Part shown: positions 1-6,667 of the stretch, one piece after another
Position numbering within the stretch: position 1 is the first letter of the stretch
Layout: every line of letters begins with the position of its first letter
Assembly (NCBI GenBank): GCA_937959065.1
Contig: CALGOI010000353.1
Location: 1-11,668, forward strand
Length of the DNA stretch: 11,668 nucleotides
Reading direction: 5' to 3'
From: an uncultured Ignavibacteriota bacterium
GTDB taxonomy: Bacteria; Bacteroidota; Ignavibacteria; Tepidaquicellales; Tepidaquicellaceae
Program-made: the position numbers and the translations under genes
The notes under the pieces: model-generated
What the model was told of the DNA's origin: nothing
Seen by the model: only the letters and a program-made list of their open reading frames with translations
Database searches by the model: none

Positions 1-2007
1 CGCGGCGGTAATGCACTCGACGTGCTGAAAAATCTCCCTTCTGTTGACGTGGACCAGGATGGGAATGTCAGTTTAAGGGGCAGCGACGTTGTAAGAATAC
101 TTGTTGATGGTAAACCGTTTGGGCTTGATGGACCTAACCGCCCGGAGATACTTCGTTCTATTCTTTCCGATAATATTGAGTCTATTGAACTTATAACTAA
201 TCCTTCCGCTAAATACAAAGCAGAAGGGGTAACCGGCATAATTAATATAATTACGAAGAAAAGTGACCAGTCCGGGTATAATGCTAATCTAAATCTTTCG
301 CTTGGAACCGGAGATAAATATAACGGCGGATTTAATGCGAACTGGAAGAATAAAGATTTGAATATTTTCCTGGATTACAGTTATGGTAACAGGATATACA
401 CCGGGGAAAGGAAAACGACCAGAGAAGTTTTCTTTGAAACTGAAGCACCTTTCTATAATAGTCAGAGTAACTCCAGGAACAGAGGAATCTCTCATTCTGT
501 AAGAAGCGGACTGGATTATACAATAGATAAACTGAATTCAATAAGTATCGTAAATTCATTTAGGATGAGAGACAGGACAGATAATGATGTCGATAATATT
601 TATGAGTATGATGCCAACAGGAATCTTGTAAACCAGTTTCTCTCAACATCGACAGAGACAGATGACAGTTATGATTATGATGTGGGAATAAATTATTACA
701 GAAATTTCACTAATTCCAAACAGAATCTTACAGCTGAGTTTCAATTTGAATACGAGAAAGATAAGGAAAATCAAAATACAACTGAACAAACTATCTACCC
801 GCCGAATTCTACCCCTAATTTATATCAGCAGAATACCGATGAAACCGAAATGAACGGTGATCTCAGGGTAGATTATCTGCACCCCCTTGGGGAAGACAGT
901 AAATTAGAAGCAGGGTACCAGGGTGAAATTGAATATGAGAAAAACGATTACAGGATACTTAATTATGATGAAAATCTAAATCAATTTATCAACGATACAA
1001 CACAATCTAACATTTTCAAGCTCAACAATAATGTCCATGCAGGTTATATGCTGCTGAATAGCAGTATTGGTGATAATTTCACTTACCAGTTAGGTCTTAG
1101 GGCTGAATACACTGACTATACAGGTGAACTTGAGTTAACTGATGATTCATTCAACAAGAGTTTCTTTGATTTATTTCCAAGTATGAGTCTGGGGTATAAG
1201 CTGGGTAAAGAGGAAGAACTTCAATTCAGCTACAGCAGACGTATTCAGAGACCACGCTCATGGTCTCTAAATCCATTTCCAAGATTCAGCGGGGAAAATG
1301 ACAGGAATATCTTTTCCGGTAATCCTGACCTGGATCCTGAATTCACGAATTCATTCGAGTTGAGCTTTGTTAAATTTTTCAGCGGTACCTCGATCGTACC
1401 GGTTGTTTTCTATCGAAGGACAACCGACGCTATTACACGTGTTACTTCATTCATAGACAGTGTTACTACTTTAACCACATTTGATAACACACAAACGGAA
1501 GAAAGCTACGGCGCTGAACTTCTCGTGAATTCACGTATCACACAATGGTTATCTTTTAACGGAAACATCAGCTATTTCACCACTAAGGTAAACGCCGATA
1601 ATATCGAGGCTGGGCTGACTAACGAAAATTCTTCTTTCAGAGGCAGGGGAGCATTGAATATGCGTCTGCCTGAATTTTTTAATTTATCGTTGAGTTATTT
1701 CTATTCAGGTAAGCGTACTTCACCGCAGGGAACAGTCGATCCATTCCAGTCATTCGATGCGTCGATCTCGAAGGATTTCTGGGACGGCAGAGCAACAGTA
1801 GGACTTAATTTCCGGGATATATTCAGTTCATCGAAATTCAATGTGTTTATTAATGATCCCGAATATACCCAGACTTTCACCAGTATCAGGGACATTCAGT
1901 CTGCTAATCTTAACTTTACTTTCCGTATCGGAGAGTTAGGCAAAAAAGACAAAAGGCGAAGGACGGATAATGGACAGGATGAAGAAGCAGGAGATTTTGA
2001 TTATTAA
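1..2007 (+). CDS. TonB-dependent receptor-like outer membrane beta-barrel protein, 5'-truncated
   Basis: The reading frame is open from base 1 (Arg-Gly-Gly-Asn-Ala-Leu-Asp-Val-Leu-Lys), so this is the 3' part of a longer gene: 668 codons are present. A GTG at base 22 lies inside the plug domain and is probably not the true start. The first ~80 residues look like a TonB-receptor plug: LKNLPSVDVDQDGNVSLRGS, then ILVDGKP, IESIELITNPSAKY and GIINIITKK. The rest is rich in alternating polar/aromatic strands with acidic turns, as in a barrel of the OMP_b-brl_3 family. The last strand (about NLNFTFRIG) is followed by a charged tail of about 25 residues. The missing N-terminus should hold the signal peptide and, by family habit, a carboxypeptidase-regulatory-like domain. 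The substrate cannot be inferred. The gene ends at a terminator, so it closes its own transcript. Family call is confident; function (import or surface role) is open. Confidence 0.88.
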   Translation, partial: RGGNALDVLKNLPSVDVDQDGNVSLRGSDVVRILVDGKPFGLDGPNRPEILRSILSDNIESIELITNPSAKYKAEGVTGIINIITKKSDQSGYNANLNLSLGTGDKYNGGFNANWKNKDLNIFLDYSYGNRIYTGERKTTREVFFETEAPFYNSQSNSRNRGISHSVRSGLDYTIDKLNSISIVNSFRMRDRTDNDVDNIYEYDANRNLVNQFLSTSTETDDSYDYDVGINYYRNFTNSKQNLTAEFQFEYEKDKENQNTTEQTIYPPNSTPNLYQQNTDETEMNGDLRVDYLHPLGEDSKLEAGYQGEIEYEKNDYRILNYDENLNQFINDTTQSNIFKLNNNVHAGYMLLNSSIGDNFTYQLGLRAEYTDYTGELELTDDSFNKSFFDLFPSMSLGYKLGKEEELQFSYSRRIQRPRSWSLNPFPRFSGENDRNIFSGNPDLDPEFTNSFELSFVKFFSGTSIVPVVFYRRTTDAITRVTSFIDSVTTLTTFDNTQTEESYGAELLVNSRITQWLSFNGNISYFTTKVNADNIEAGLTNENSSFRGRGALNMRLPEFFNLSLSYFYSGKRTSPQGTVDPFQSFDASISKDFWDGRATVGLNFRDIFSSSKFNVFINDPEYTQTFTSIRDIQSANLNFTFRIGELGKKDKRRRTDNGQDEEAGDFDY

Positions 2008-2027
2008 TTAACTGTAAATACAATTTT

Positions 2028-2062
2028 AAAAAAGCTATCACAAGGGATGGCTTTTTTTTTTT
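2028..2062 (+). terminator. Intrinsic terminator of the barrel gene
   Basis: A 12-base-pair stem lies 20 bases after the stop codon: AAAAAAGCTATC (2028-2039) pairs with GATGGCTTTTTT (2046-2057) with a single T-G wobble, around the 6-base loop ACAAGG. The run of T continues to 2062. This is a textbook rho-independent terminator. The A-run on its 5' side would also let it work, less strongly, on the other strand. Confidence 0.88.
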
Positions 2063-2083
2063 GTGATGCAAGAGCTCCCAGCG

Positions 2084-2115
2084 TTTGTTTTTTTTTATAT
2101 TTATATATAATTTTG
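2084..2115 (+). promoter_or_regulatory. FCB-type housekeeping promoter for DUF5996-lipA-lipB
   Basis: TTTG at 2084-2087 is followed after exactly 20 bases by TAATTTTG at 2108-2115. This matches the Bacteroidota primary-sigma consensus TTTG (-33), 19-21 bases, TAnnTTTG (-7). The transcription start would fall near 2120-2122, giving a leader of roughly 105 bases. The surroundings are A+T-rich, so part of the match could be chance, but the spacing and position just after a terminator support it. Confidence 0.6.
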
Positions 2116-2226
2116 TGCTATGATTTAATCCTAAAAATATATGGTCATTTAGTTACATTAATCCTGGGACAGATAAGTATTATATAATTGAGTTCCATAC
2201 AGAAAAAAGTGTTAGTATTAAATTAA
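2116..2226 (+). other. 5' leader of the DUF5996 gene
   Basis: About 110 A+T-rich bases lie between the predicted promoter and the gene. No recognised riboswitch, strong hairpin or Shine-Dalgarno site is visible. The only structure I see is a direct repeat of TTAATCCT at 2125-2132 and 2158-2165, whose copies start 33 bases apart. Confidence 0.35.
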
Positions 2227-3186
2227 ATGGAAGTTCCTATTAGAAAATTTTTGAAAAACCCCAAAACAATTCTAATGACAAATAACTCAAAATTCCCGCC
2301 GCTCCCTCTCGATGAATGGGAATCGACTAAAGATACTTTACATCTGTATTTGCAGATAGTGGGTAAGATCCGCCTGGCGCTTGCACCGCGTAAAAACCAC
2401 TGGTGGTTCATAACCCTTTATGTCACATCACGCGGACTGGAGACATCACCTATTCCGTATAAGGATTTTACATTCAACATACATTTCAATTTTGTGGAAC
2501 ATAAACTTGTTGTTACTACCAGCAGGGGTGAGAAGAGTGAGTTTCCACTTGAGGATGGTCTATCGGTCGCTAAGTTTTATAAGAACTTGTTTGATCTATT
2601 GAAAGAATATGGAGTAAATGTTTCAATACTTGCAAAGCCATACGATAATAAGAGTACTGAACCATTCGCGACGGATAATTCTCACGCAACCTATAATAAA
2701 GAAAACGTTAACCGGTTTTGGCGTATACTTGTCCAGGTTGATGACATCTTCAAAGAGTTCAGCGGACGATTTAACGGGAAAATAAGCCCCGTTCAGCTTT
2801 TCTGGCACAGTCTTGACCTTGCTGTTACCCGATTTTCAGGTAAAGAAGCGCCTATGGAAGGCGGCAGGTTATCCGACAGGGAAGCATATTCACACGAAGT
2901 AATAAGCGCAGGATTCTGGGCTGGAGATGATAATATGCGTGAGCCAGCGTTCTACTCTTACACTTATCCATCACCTGATGGTCTTGATAAGGAGGAAATA
3001 TTACCCGAAACAGCGATGTGGATAGATGCAAACGGCAGTCCTATGGCAATTTTAAAATATGAAGATATGAGAAATGCCGACGACCCGCGATGGGCATTAT
3101 TGTCTTTCCTTGAAAGTACATACCAGGCAGGAGCTAAACTCGCAGGATGGGATATCGATAAATTTAAAGTTCGCCCTCTAAAGTGA
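2227..3186 (+). CDS. DUF5996 family protein
   Basis: The 319-residue product shows the hallmarks of DUF5996 along its length: PPLPLDEW, DTLHLYLQIVGKIRLAL, NHWWFITLYVTSRGL, SPIPY, VNRFWRILVQVDDIFKEF, SPVQLFWHSLDLAVTRFSG, AYSHEVISAGFWAG, EPAFYSYTYPSP and a closing FLESTYQAGAKLAGWD. The family has no assigned function that I know of. The many invariant His, Trp and Arg residues suggest an enzyme or ligand-binding protein rather than a scaffold, but that is inference. It looks cytosolic: no signal peptide or membrane segment. Homologs usually begin close to the PPLPLDEW motif, so the ATG at 2275 (MTNNSKF...) may be the real start; neither start has a Shine-Dalgarno site. It sits 46 bases before lipA, with no terminator between, and probably shares its transcript. 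Confidence 0.85.
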   Translation: MEVPIRKFLKNPKTILMTNNSKFPPLPLDEWESTKDTLHLYLQIVGKIRLALAPRKNHWWFITLYVTSRGLETSPIPYKDFTFNIHFNFVEHKLVVTTSRGEKSEFPLEDGLSVAKFYKNLFDLLKEYGVNVSILAKPYDNKSTEPFATDNSHATYNKENVNRFWRILVQVDDIFKEFSGRFNGKISPVQLFWHSLDLAVTRFSGKEAPMEGGRLSDREAYSHEVISAGFWAGDDNMREPAFYSYTYPSPDGLDKEEILPETAMWIDANGSPMAILKYEDMRNADDPRWALLSFLESTYQAGAKLAGWDIDKFKVRPLK

Positions 3187-3232
3187 CACCTTTATAACTT
3201 TAATTTAACTCATATTTTATCCAATTTCGTAA

Positions 3233-4168
3233 ATGCGAATAAACGAACACCAGAAGGCATTTAAAGAAAAGAAACTTAAGGAAAGAGGTGATCTGGGCAG
3301 GAAGCCAAAATGGCTCAGCGTAAAGATTCCCGCCGGAAAAGATTATAACTATGTCAAATCACTCGTAGTTAATAACAATCTCAATACCGTTTGCCGTGAG
3401 GCACGCTGCCCGAATACTGCAGAGTGCTGGAGCAATCGCACTGCGACATTTATGATCCTCGGGGATACCTGTACCAGGAGCTGTGGTTTCTGCAGCGTAA
3501 AAGTCGGATTACCAACTCACCTGGATCTGGATGAACCACGTAGAGTGATGGAATCCGTTAAAACACTCGATCTCAGGCACGTTGTTATTACTTCAGTTAA
3601 CAGGGACGAACTCAAAGACGGCGGAGCAAAAATATTCAGGGAAACCGTTCGACTCATAAATGAAAATGTACCGGGCTGTACTGTTGAGATTCTCATACCT
3701 GATTTTAAAGGATACGAACCGGCATACGAAACAATAATGCTTAACCCACCGGACATTCTCAACCATAATCTCGAAACTGTACCAATGCTATACCATGCCG
3801 TTCGACCACAGGCAAAATACGACCGCAGTTTGAAGCTTATCCGCTGGTTCAAAGACAATGGACTAAGGACAAAGAGCGGGCTTATGGTAGGTATCGGTGA
3901 AAAATATGAAGATGTTATAAAAACTATGCAAGACCTTCACGCATCCGGATGTGATATACTTACAATCGGGCAGTACCTCCAGCCGACAAAGAATCACCTT
4001 CCTGTTGACAGGTATGTATCCCTCGACGAGTTCGCGGAATACAAGAAAGCAGGGCTGGACATGGGATTTTTGGTCGTTGAGTCGGGACCTCTGGTACGCA
4101 GCTCCTATCACGCCGATAAGCAGGCACGTCTGATGAAAGATAAAGAAAAGGCTTCCGGGTTAGTATAA
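3233..4168 (+). CDS. lipA: Lipoyl synthase
   Basis: This radical-SAM enzyme inserts two sulfur atoms into protein-bound octanoyl groups to make the lipoyl cofactor of 2-oxoacid dehydrogenases and the glycine cleavage H protein. All diagnostic cysteines are present: CX4CX5C at C54, C59 and C65 for the auxiliary cluster, and CX3CX2C at C80, C84 and C87 for the SAM-binding 4Fe-4S cluster. The C-terminal RSSY motif (289-292), whose serine ligates the auxiliary cluster, is intact. Other family signatures are VCREARCPN, ATFMILGDTCTR and LMVGIGE. The length of 311 residues is normal. The ATG at 3233 has no Shine-Dalgarno site. The stop codon shares one base with the start of lipB (TAATG), so the two are likely translationally coupled. 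Confidence 0.97.
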   Translation: MRINEHQKAFKEKKLKERGDLGRKPKWLSVKIPAGKDYNYVKSLVVNNNLNTVCREARCPNTAECWSNRTATFMILGDTCTRSCGFCSVKVGLPTHLDLDEPRRVMESVKTLDLRHVVITSVNRDELKDGGAKIFRETVRLINENVPGCTVEILIPDFKGYEPAYETIMLNPPDILNHNLETVPMLYHAVRPQAKYDRSLKLIRWFKDNGLRTKSGLMVGIGEKYEDVIKTMQDLHASGCDILTIGQYLQPTKNHLPVDRYVSLDEFAEYKKAGLDMGFLVVESGPLVRSSYHADKQARLMKDKEKASGLV

Positions 4169-4860
4169 TGGGACGTAATATTGATTATAAAGACCTGGGA
4201 CTCATTGATTACAAAGAGTGCTGGGACCTGCAAAAGGAAACACTTTCCAAACGTATCAACGGTGAGATTCACGATACCTTTTATCTCCTTGAACATCCCC
4301 ATACTTATACGATAGGTAAAAATGCCGGAAGGGAGAACCTGTTAGCGACTGAAGAATTTATTAACCGGCATGGTATTGCTATCTATGATATTGAGAGGGG
4401 GGGAGATATTACTTACCACGGTCCCGGGCAGATAGTCGGATATCCAATAATTAATTTAACTGAACGAGGCAGAAGCGCAAGAAATTATGTTACTTCGCTT
4501 GAGGAAGTCATCATCCGTGTATGTGATGATTTCGGGTTGAAAGCTGAACGTAATCCTATTAACGCGGGTGTGTGGATGGGTGACAGCAAGATATGCGCTA
4601 TTGGAGTGAAGTTTTCCCGCTGGGTTACAATGCACGGGTTTGCTTTTAATGTAAATACTGACCTTACATTATTCGAAGGGATCGTTCCCTGTGGTATTCA
4701 GGATAAAGGAATAACTTCATTACAAAAGGAACTTGGGTTGGAAGTAAATATCGATGAAGTGAAACATAAAATTCTCCGTCATTTCAAAGATGTATTCGAA
4801 TACGAAACTGTGAATGAGTGTAAATTTTTAATTTCCGATTCAATAGTAGGAAAGAGTTAA
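4168..4860 (+). CDS. lipB: Lipoyl(octanoyl) transferase
   Basis: It transfers octanoate from octanoyl-acyl carrier protein to the lysine of lipoyl domains, giving the substrate of LipA. The signature RGGDITYHGPGQIVGYPI lies at residues 77-94, with H84 in the HGPGQ motif. The catalytic pair is present: Lys141 in SKICAIGVK and Cys175 in GIVPCGI. The N-terminal LLEHPHTYTIGK is the usual acyl-site segment. The length of 230 residues is typical. The ATG overlaps the lipA stop by one base, which fixes the start and ties the pair in one operon. With both genes present, the cell can make lipoate de novo. Confidence 0.97.
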   Translation: MGRNIDYKDLGLIDYKECWDLQKETLSKRINGEIHDTFYLLEHPHTYTIGKNAGRENLLATEEFINRHGIAIYDIERGGDITYHGPGQIVGYPIINLTERGRSARNYVTSLEEVIIRVCDDFGLKAERNPINAGVWMGDSKICAIGVKFSRWVTMHGFAFNVNTDLTLFEGIVPCGIQDKGITSLQKELGLEVNIDEVKHKILRHFKDVFEYETVNECKFLISDSIVGKS

Positions 4861-4954
4861 ATTAAAATATTTATATGATTTACAATTGATTTTACTTTGG
4901 ATTTTGTTGTATTTTATTATTAAAATTAGAGTTAAATTACGGCTTTAAGGTTAC

Positions 4955-4982
4955 CCCGGTCAATTATCATCCGGGTTTTTTT
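4955..4982 (+). terminator. Intrinsic terminator after lipB, in front of the HAD gene
   Basis: CCCGG (4955-4959) pairs with CCGGG (4971-4975) around an 11-base loop, followed directly by seven T (4976-4982). One more A-T pair can form if a C is bulged. The stem is short but all G-C, standing out in very A+T-rich DNA. It most likely ends the lip transcript. Its T-run stops only 16 bases before the start codon of the next gene. Confidence 0.68.
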
Positions 4983-4998
4983 ATAAAAAATCACTGAT

Positions 4999-5856
4999 TT
5001 GAGATTTAACGAAGATCAATTAATCAATAAGTTTAAAGATGTAAAACTAATTGTTACCGATATAGATGGTACATTAGTTAATAATGAAGGTAAACTTGGG
5101 GAACTGACAACCAAAATGGTTCGAAATCTTTCAGGCAGAGGTGTTTTATTCACATTTGCAACTCAAAGAGTTTTCTCATCTGTTATTCCATTCGCAGATG
5201 AACTTGGAATAGATATCCCGATGATTACTATGAATGGAGCTTTAATTTCTGACAGAAAGGGCGGAATTCTATATAAAGCTGCTGTTAATTTAAAGAAAAT
5301 AAAAAAAGCAATAGAGTTTTCTAATAAGTACTATCTTAGAATAGCTCTTTGCAGGCCTAATGAAATTGTATATACAGATCAAAATTCAGTGATTAAAGAT
5401 TTTATGAATAGAAGAGGTGCTGAATATTTGAAAGTTGATTCCTATGACAACTATATGGATAATGTTCTTGAATTAATTATTAGTGGTGACAATAAAAAAT
5501 CCATTAAAAAAATACAATCTAAACTTAATTTCCCTCTCAAATTGCATGTTAATGCAAAATACTTTCGCTCGCGCTCTATGAAGGATGTACATCATCTTGA
5601 GGTTCTCCGTTCACATATTAATAAAAAACATGGATTGAAATTGCTTACAAAGCATTTGGGAATCAAAAAACATGAACTTGCTGTTTTGGGTGATTGGTAT
5701 AATGACAGACAATTGTTTGATTTTGGTGGTATTAATATCGCTCTTGAAAATGCCGTCCCTGAACTTAAGAATAAGGCTAATTTTATTACTTCTTACTCAA
5801 ATAATGAAGATGGACTTGGAAAATTTCTAAAAAAAGCCTACCCTGATCTCAATTGA
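4999..5856 (+). CDS. Cof-type HAD-IIB hydrolase (sugar- or nucleotide-phosphate phosphatase family)
   Basis: HAD phosphatases use an Asp nucleophile; this subfamily dephosphorylates small sugar phosphates, nucleotides or flavin-type substrates, and the exact substrate is not predictable. Motif I is DIDGT with D21 as nucleophile and D23 as acid/base. Motif II is the FTFATQR segment (51-57), Thr55, where most relatives have ATGR. MNGA follows at 78-81, motif III lysine is K209 or K210, and motif IV is GDWYND with D232 and D236. The insert at about 85-200 is the C2B cap. Length (285) is normal. The start must be TTG: a stop codon lies five codons upstream and the first in-frame ATG (codon 40) would remove motif I. 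The gene is clearly richer in A+T than lipB or the cyclodeaminase gene; single 60-base lines hold 13 to 20 G+C. Confidence 0.88.
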   Translation: MRFNEDQLINKFKDVKLIVTDIDGTLVNNEGKLGELTTKMVRNLSGRGVLFTFATQRVFSSVIPFADELGIDIPMITMNGALISDRKGGILYKAAVNLKKIKKAIEFSNKYYLRIALCRPNEIVYTDQNSVIKDFMNRRGAEYLKVDSYDNYMDNVLELIISGDNKKSIKKIQSKLNFPLKLHVNAKYFRSRSMKDVHHLEVLRSHINKKHGLKLLTKHLGIKKHELAVLGDWYNDRQLFDFGGINIALENAVPELKNKANFITSYSNNEDGLGKFLKKAYPDLN

Positions 5857-5932
5857 TTTATTACTTTCCTTTCCATTTTACCTTAATTTTCACTGATTTT
5901 TTTAATAATTTCACATTTTATTTATAATTACT

Positions 5933-6655
5933 GTGGCACAATACGATATTCTGGCAAAATTTTATGATGAAGTAATAGGTATAAACGGAGTTGCTGAAAA
6001 TTTCATCGTAAAGTCCATTGAAAAGTACAATAAGAAGGCTCAAACTCTATTGGATCTTGGCTGTGGAACAGGGAGCAATCTTGAATACCTTAATAAACAC
6101 TACAATGTAACAGGTATCGATGCTTCAAGTGAAATGATAAATATTGCCCGATCCCGGCTTCCGGAAGTCAATTTTATAAAGGGTGATATAACTTCATTTA
6201 ATCTTCCTGATAAATACGACGTAATAGTTTGCTTATATGATACTATCAATCACATTACGGATTTCACCGGCTGGAAAAGTCTCTTCAAGGCTGTAAATAA
6301 ACATCTAAATCCATCCGGGCTCTTTATTTTTGATATGAATACACTTGCTAAACTCGAATATATGGAGGGATATGGTTCATATGTTCACAGGTTTGGTGAT
6401 AACTATCTGATAATGGATGTTATAAAATCCGGTAAGAATAAGTATGACTGGGATGCAAAGATCTTCGAAAATACCAGCGATAATAAATTTCTACTGCACC
6501 GTGAAATTATTACAGAATCTTCCGTGGCTGAAGAGAAAGTTGAGAATGAACTGCAGAACTACTTCGAGATTGTGGATACTGTAGAGGATATGGGATATAA
6601 AGGAAGTAAATCACCGCACCGTATCTACTATGTTTGCAAAAAACTGGATAATTAA
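5933..6655 (+). CDS. Class I SAM-dependent methyltransferase
   Basis: A 240-residue cytosolic protein with a Rossmann methyltransferase core. Motif I is LLDLGCGTG (39-47), which binds SAM. The acidic residue that holds the ribose is in GIDAS (D63). The adenine-side acidic residue is in KGDIT (D85), and the post-core strand is YDVIVCLYDTINHI (95-108). The C-terminal part (about 135-235) is a strand-rich addition that may form the substrate pocket; the acceptor is unknown. The start is GTG, giving MAQYDILAKFYD, the usual opening of this family; no ATG lies upstream in frame. It is 76 bases after the HAD gene and 12 bases before the cyclodeaminase gene, so it is probably co-transcribed with the latter, though no functional link is evident. 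Confidence 0.87.
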   Translation: MAQYDILAKFYDEVIGINGVAENFIVKSIEKYNKKAQTLLDLGCGTGSNLEYLNKHYNVTGIDASSEMINIARSRLPEVNFIKGDITSFNLPDKYDVIVCLYDTINHITDFTGWKSLFKAVNKHLNPSGLFIFDMNTLAKLEYMEGYGSYVHRFGDNYLIMDVIKSGKNKYDWDAKIFENTSDNKFLLHREIITESSVAEEKVENELQNYFEIVDTVEDMGYKGSKSPHRIYYVCKKLDN

Positions 6656-6667
6656 AATTAATAGATT

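Noticed and set aside
3517..3858. 113-codon open frame antisense to lipA
   Set aside because: It lies wholly inside lipA, whose catalytic motifs are intact, and its translation resembles no protein I recognise; it is a shadow of the coding strand.
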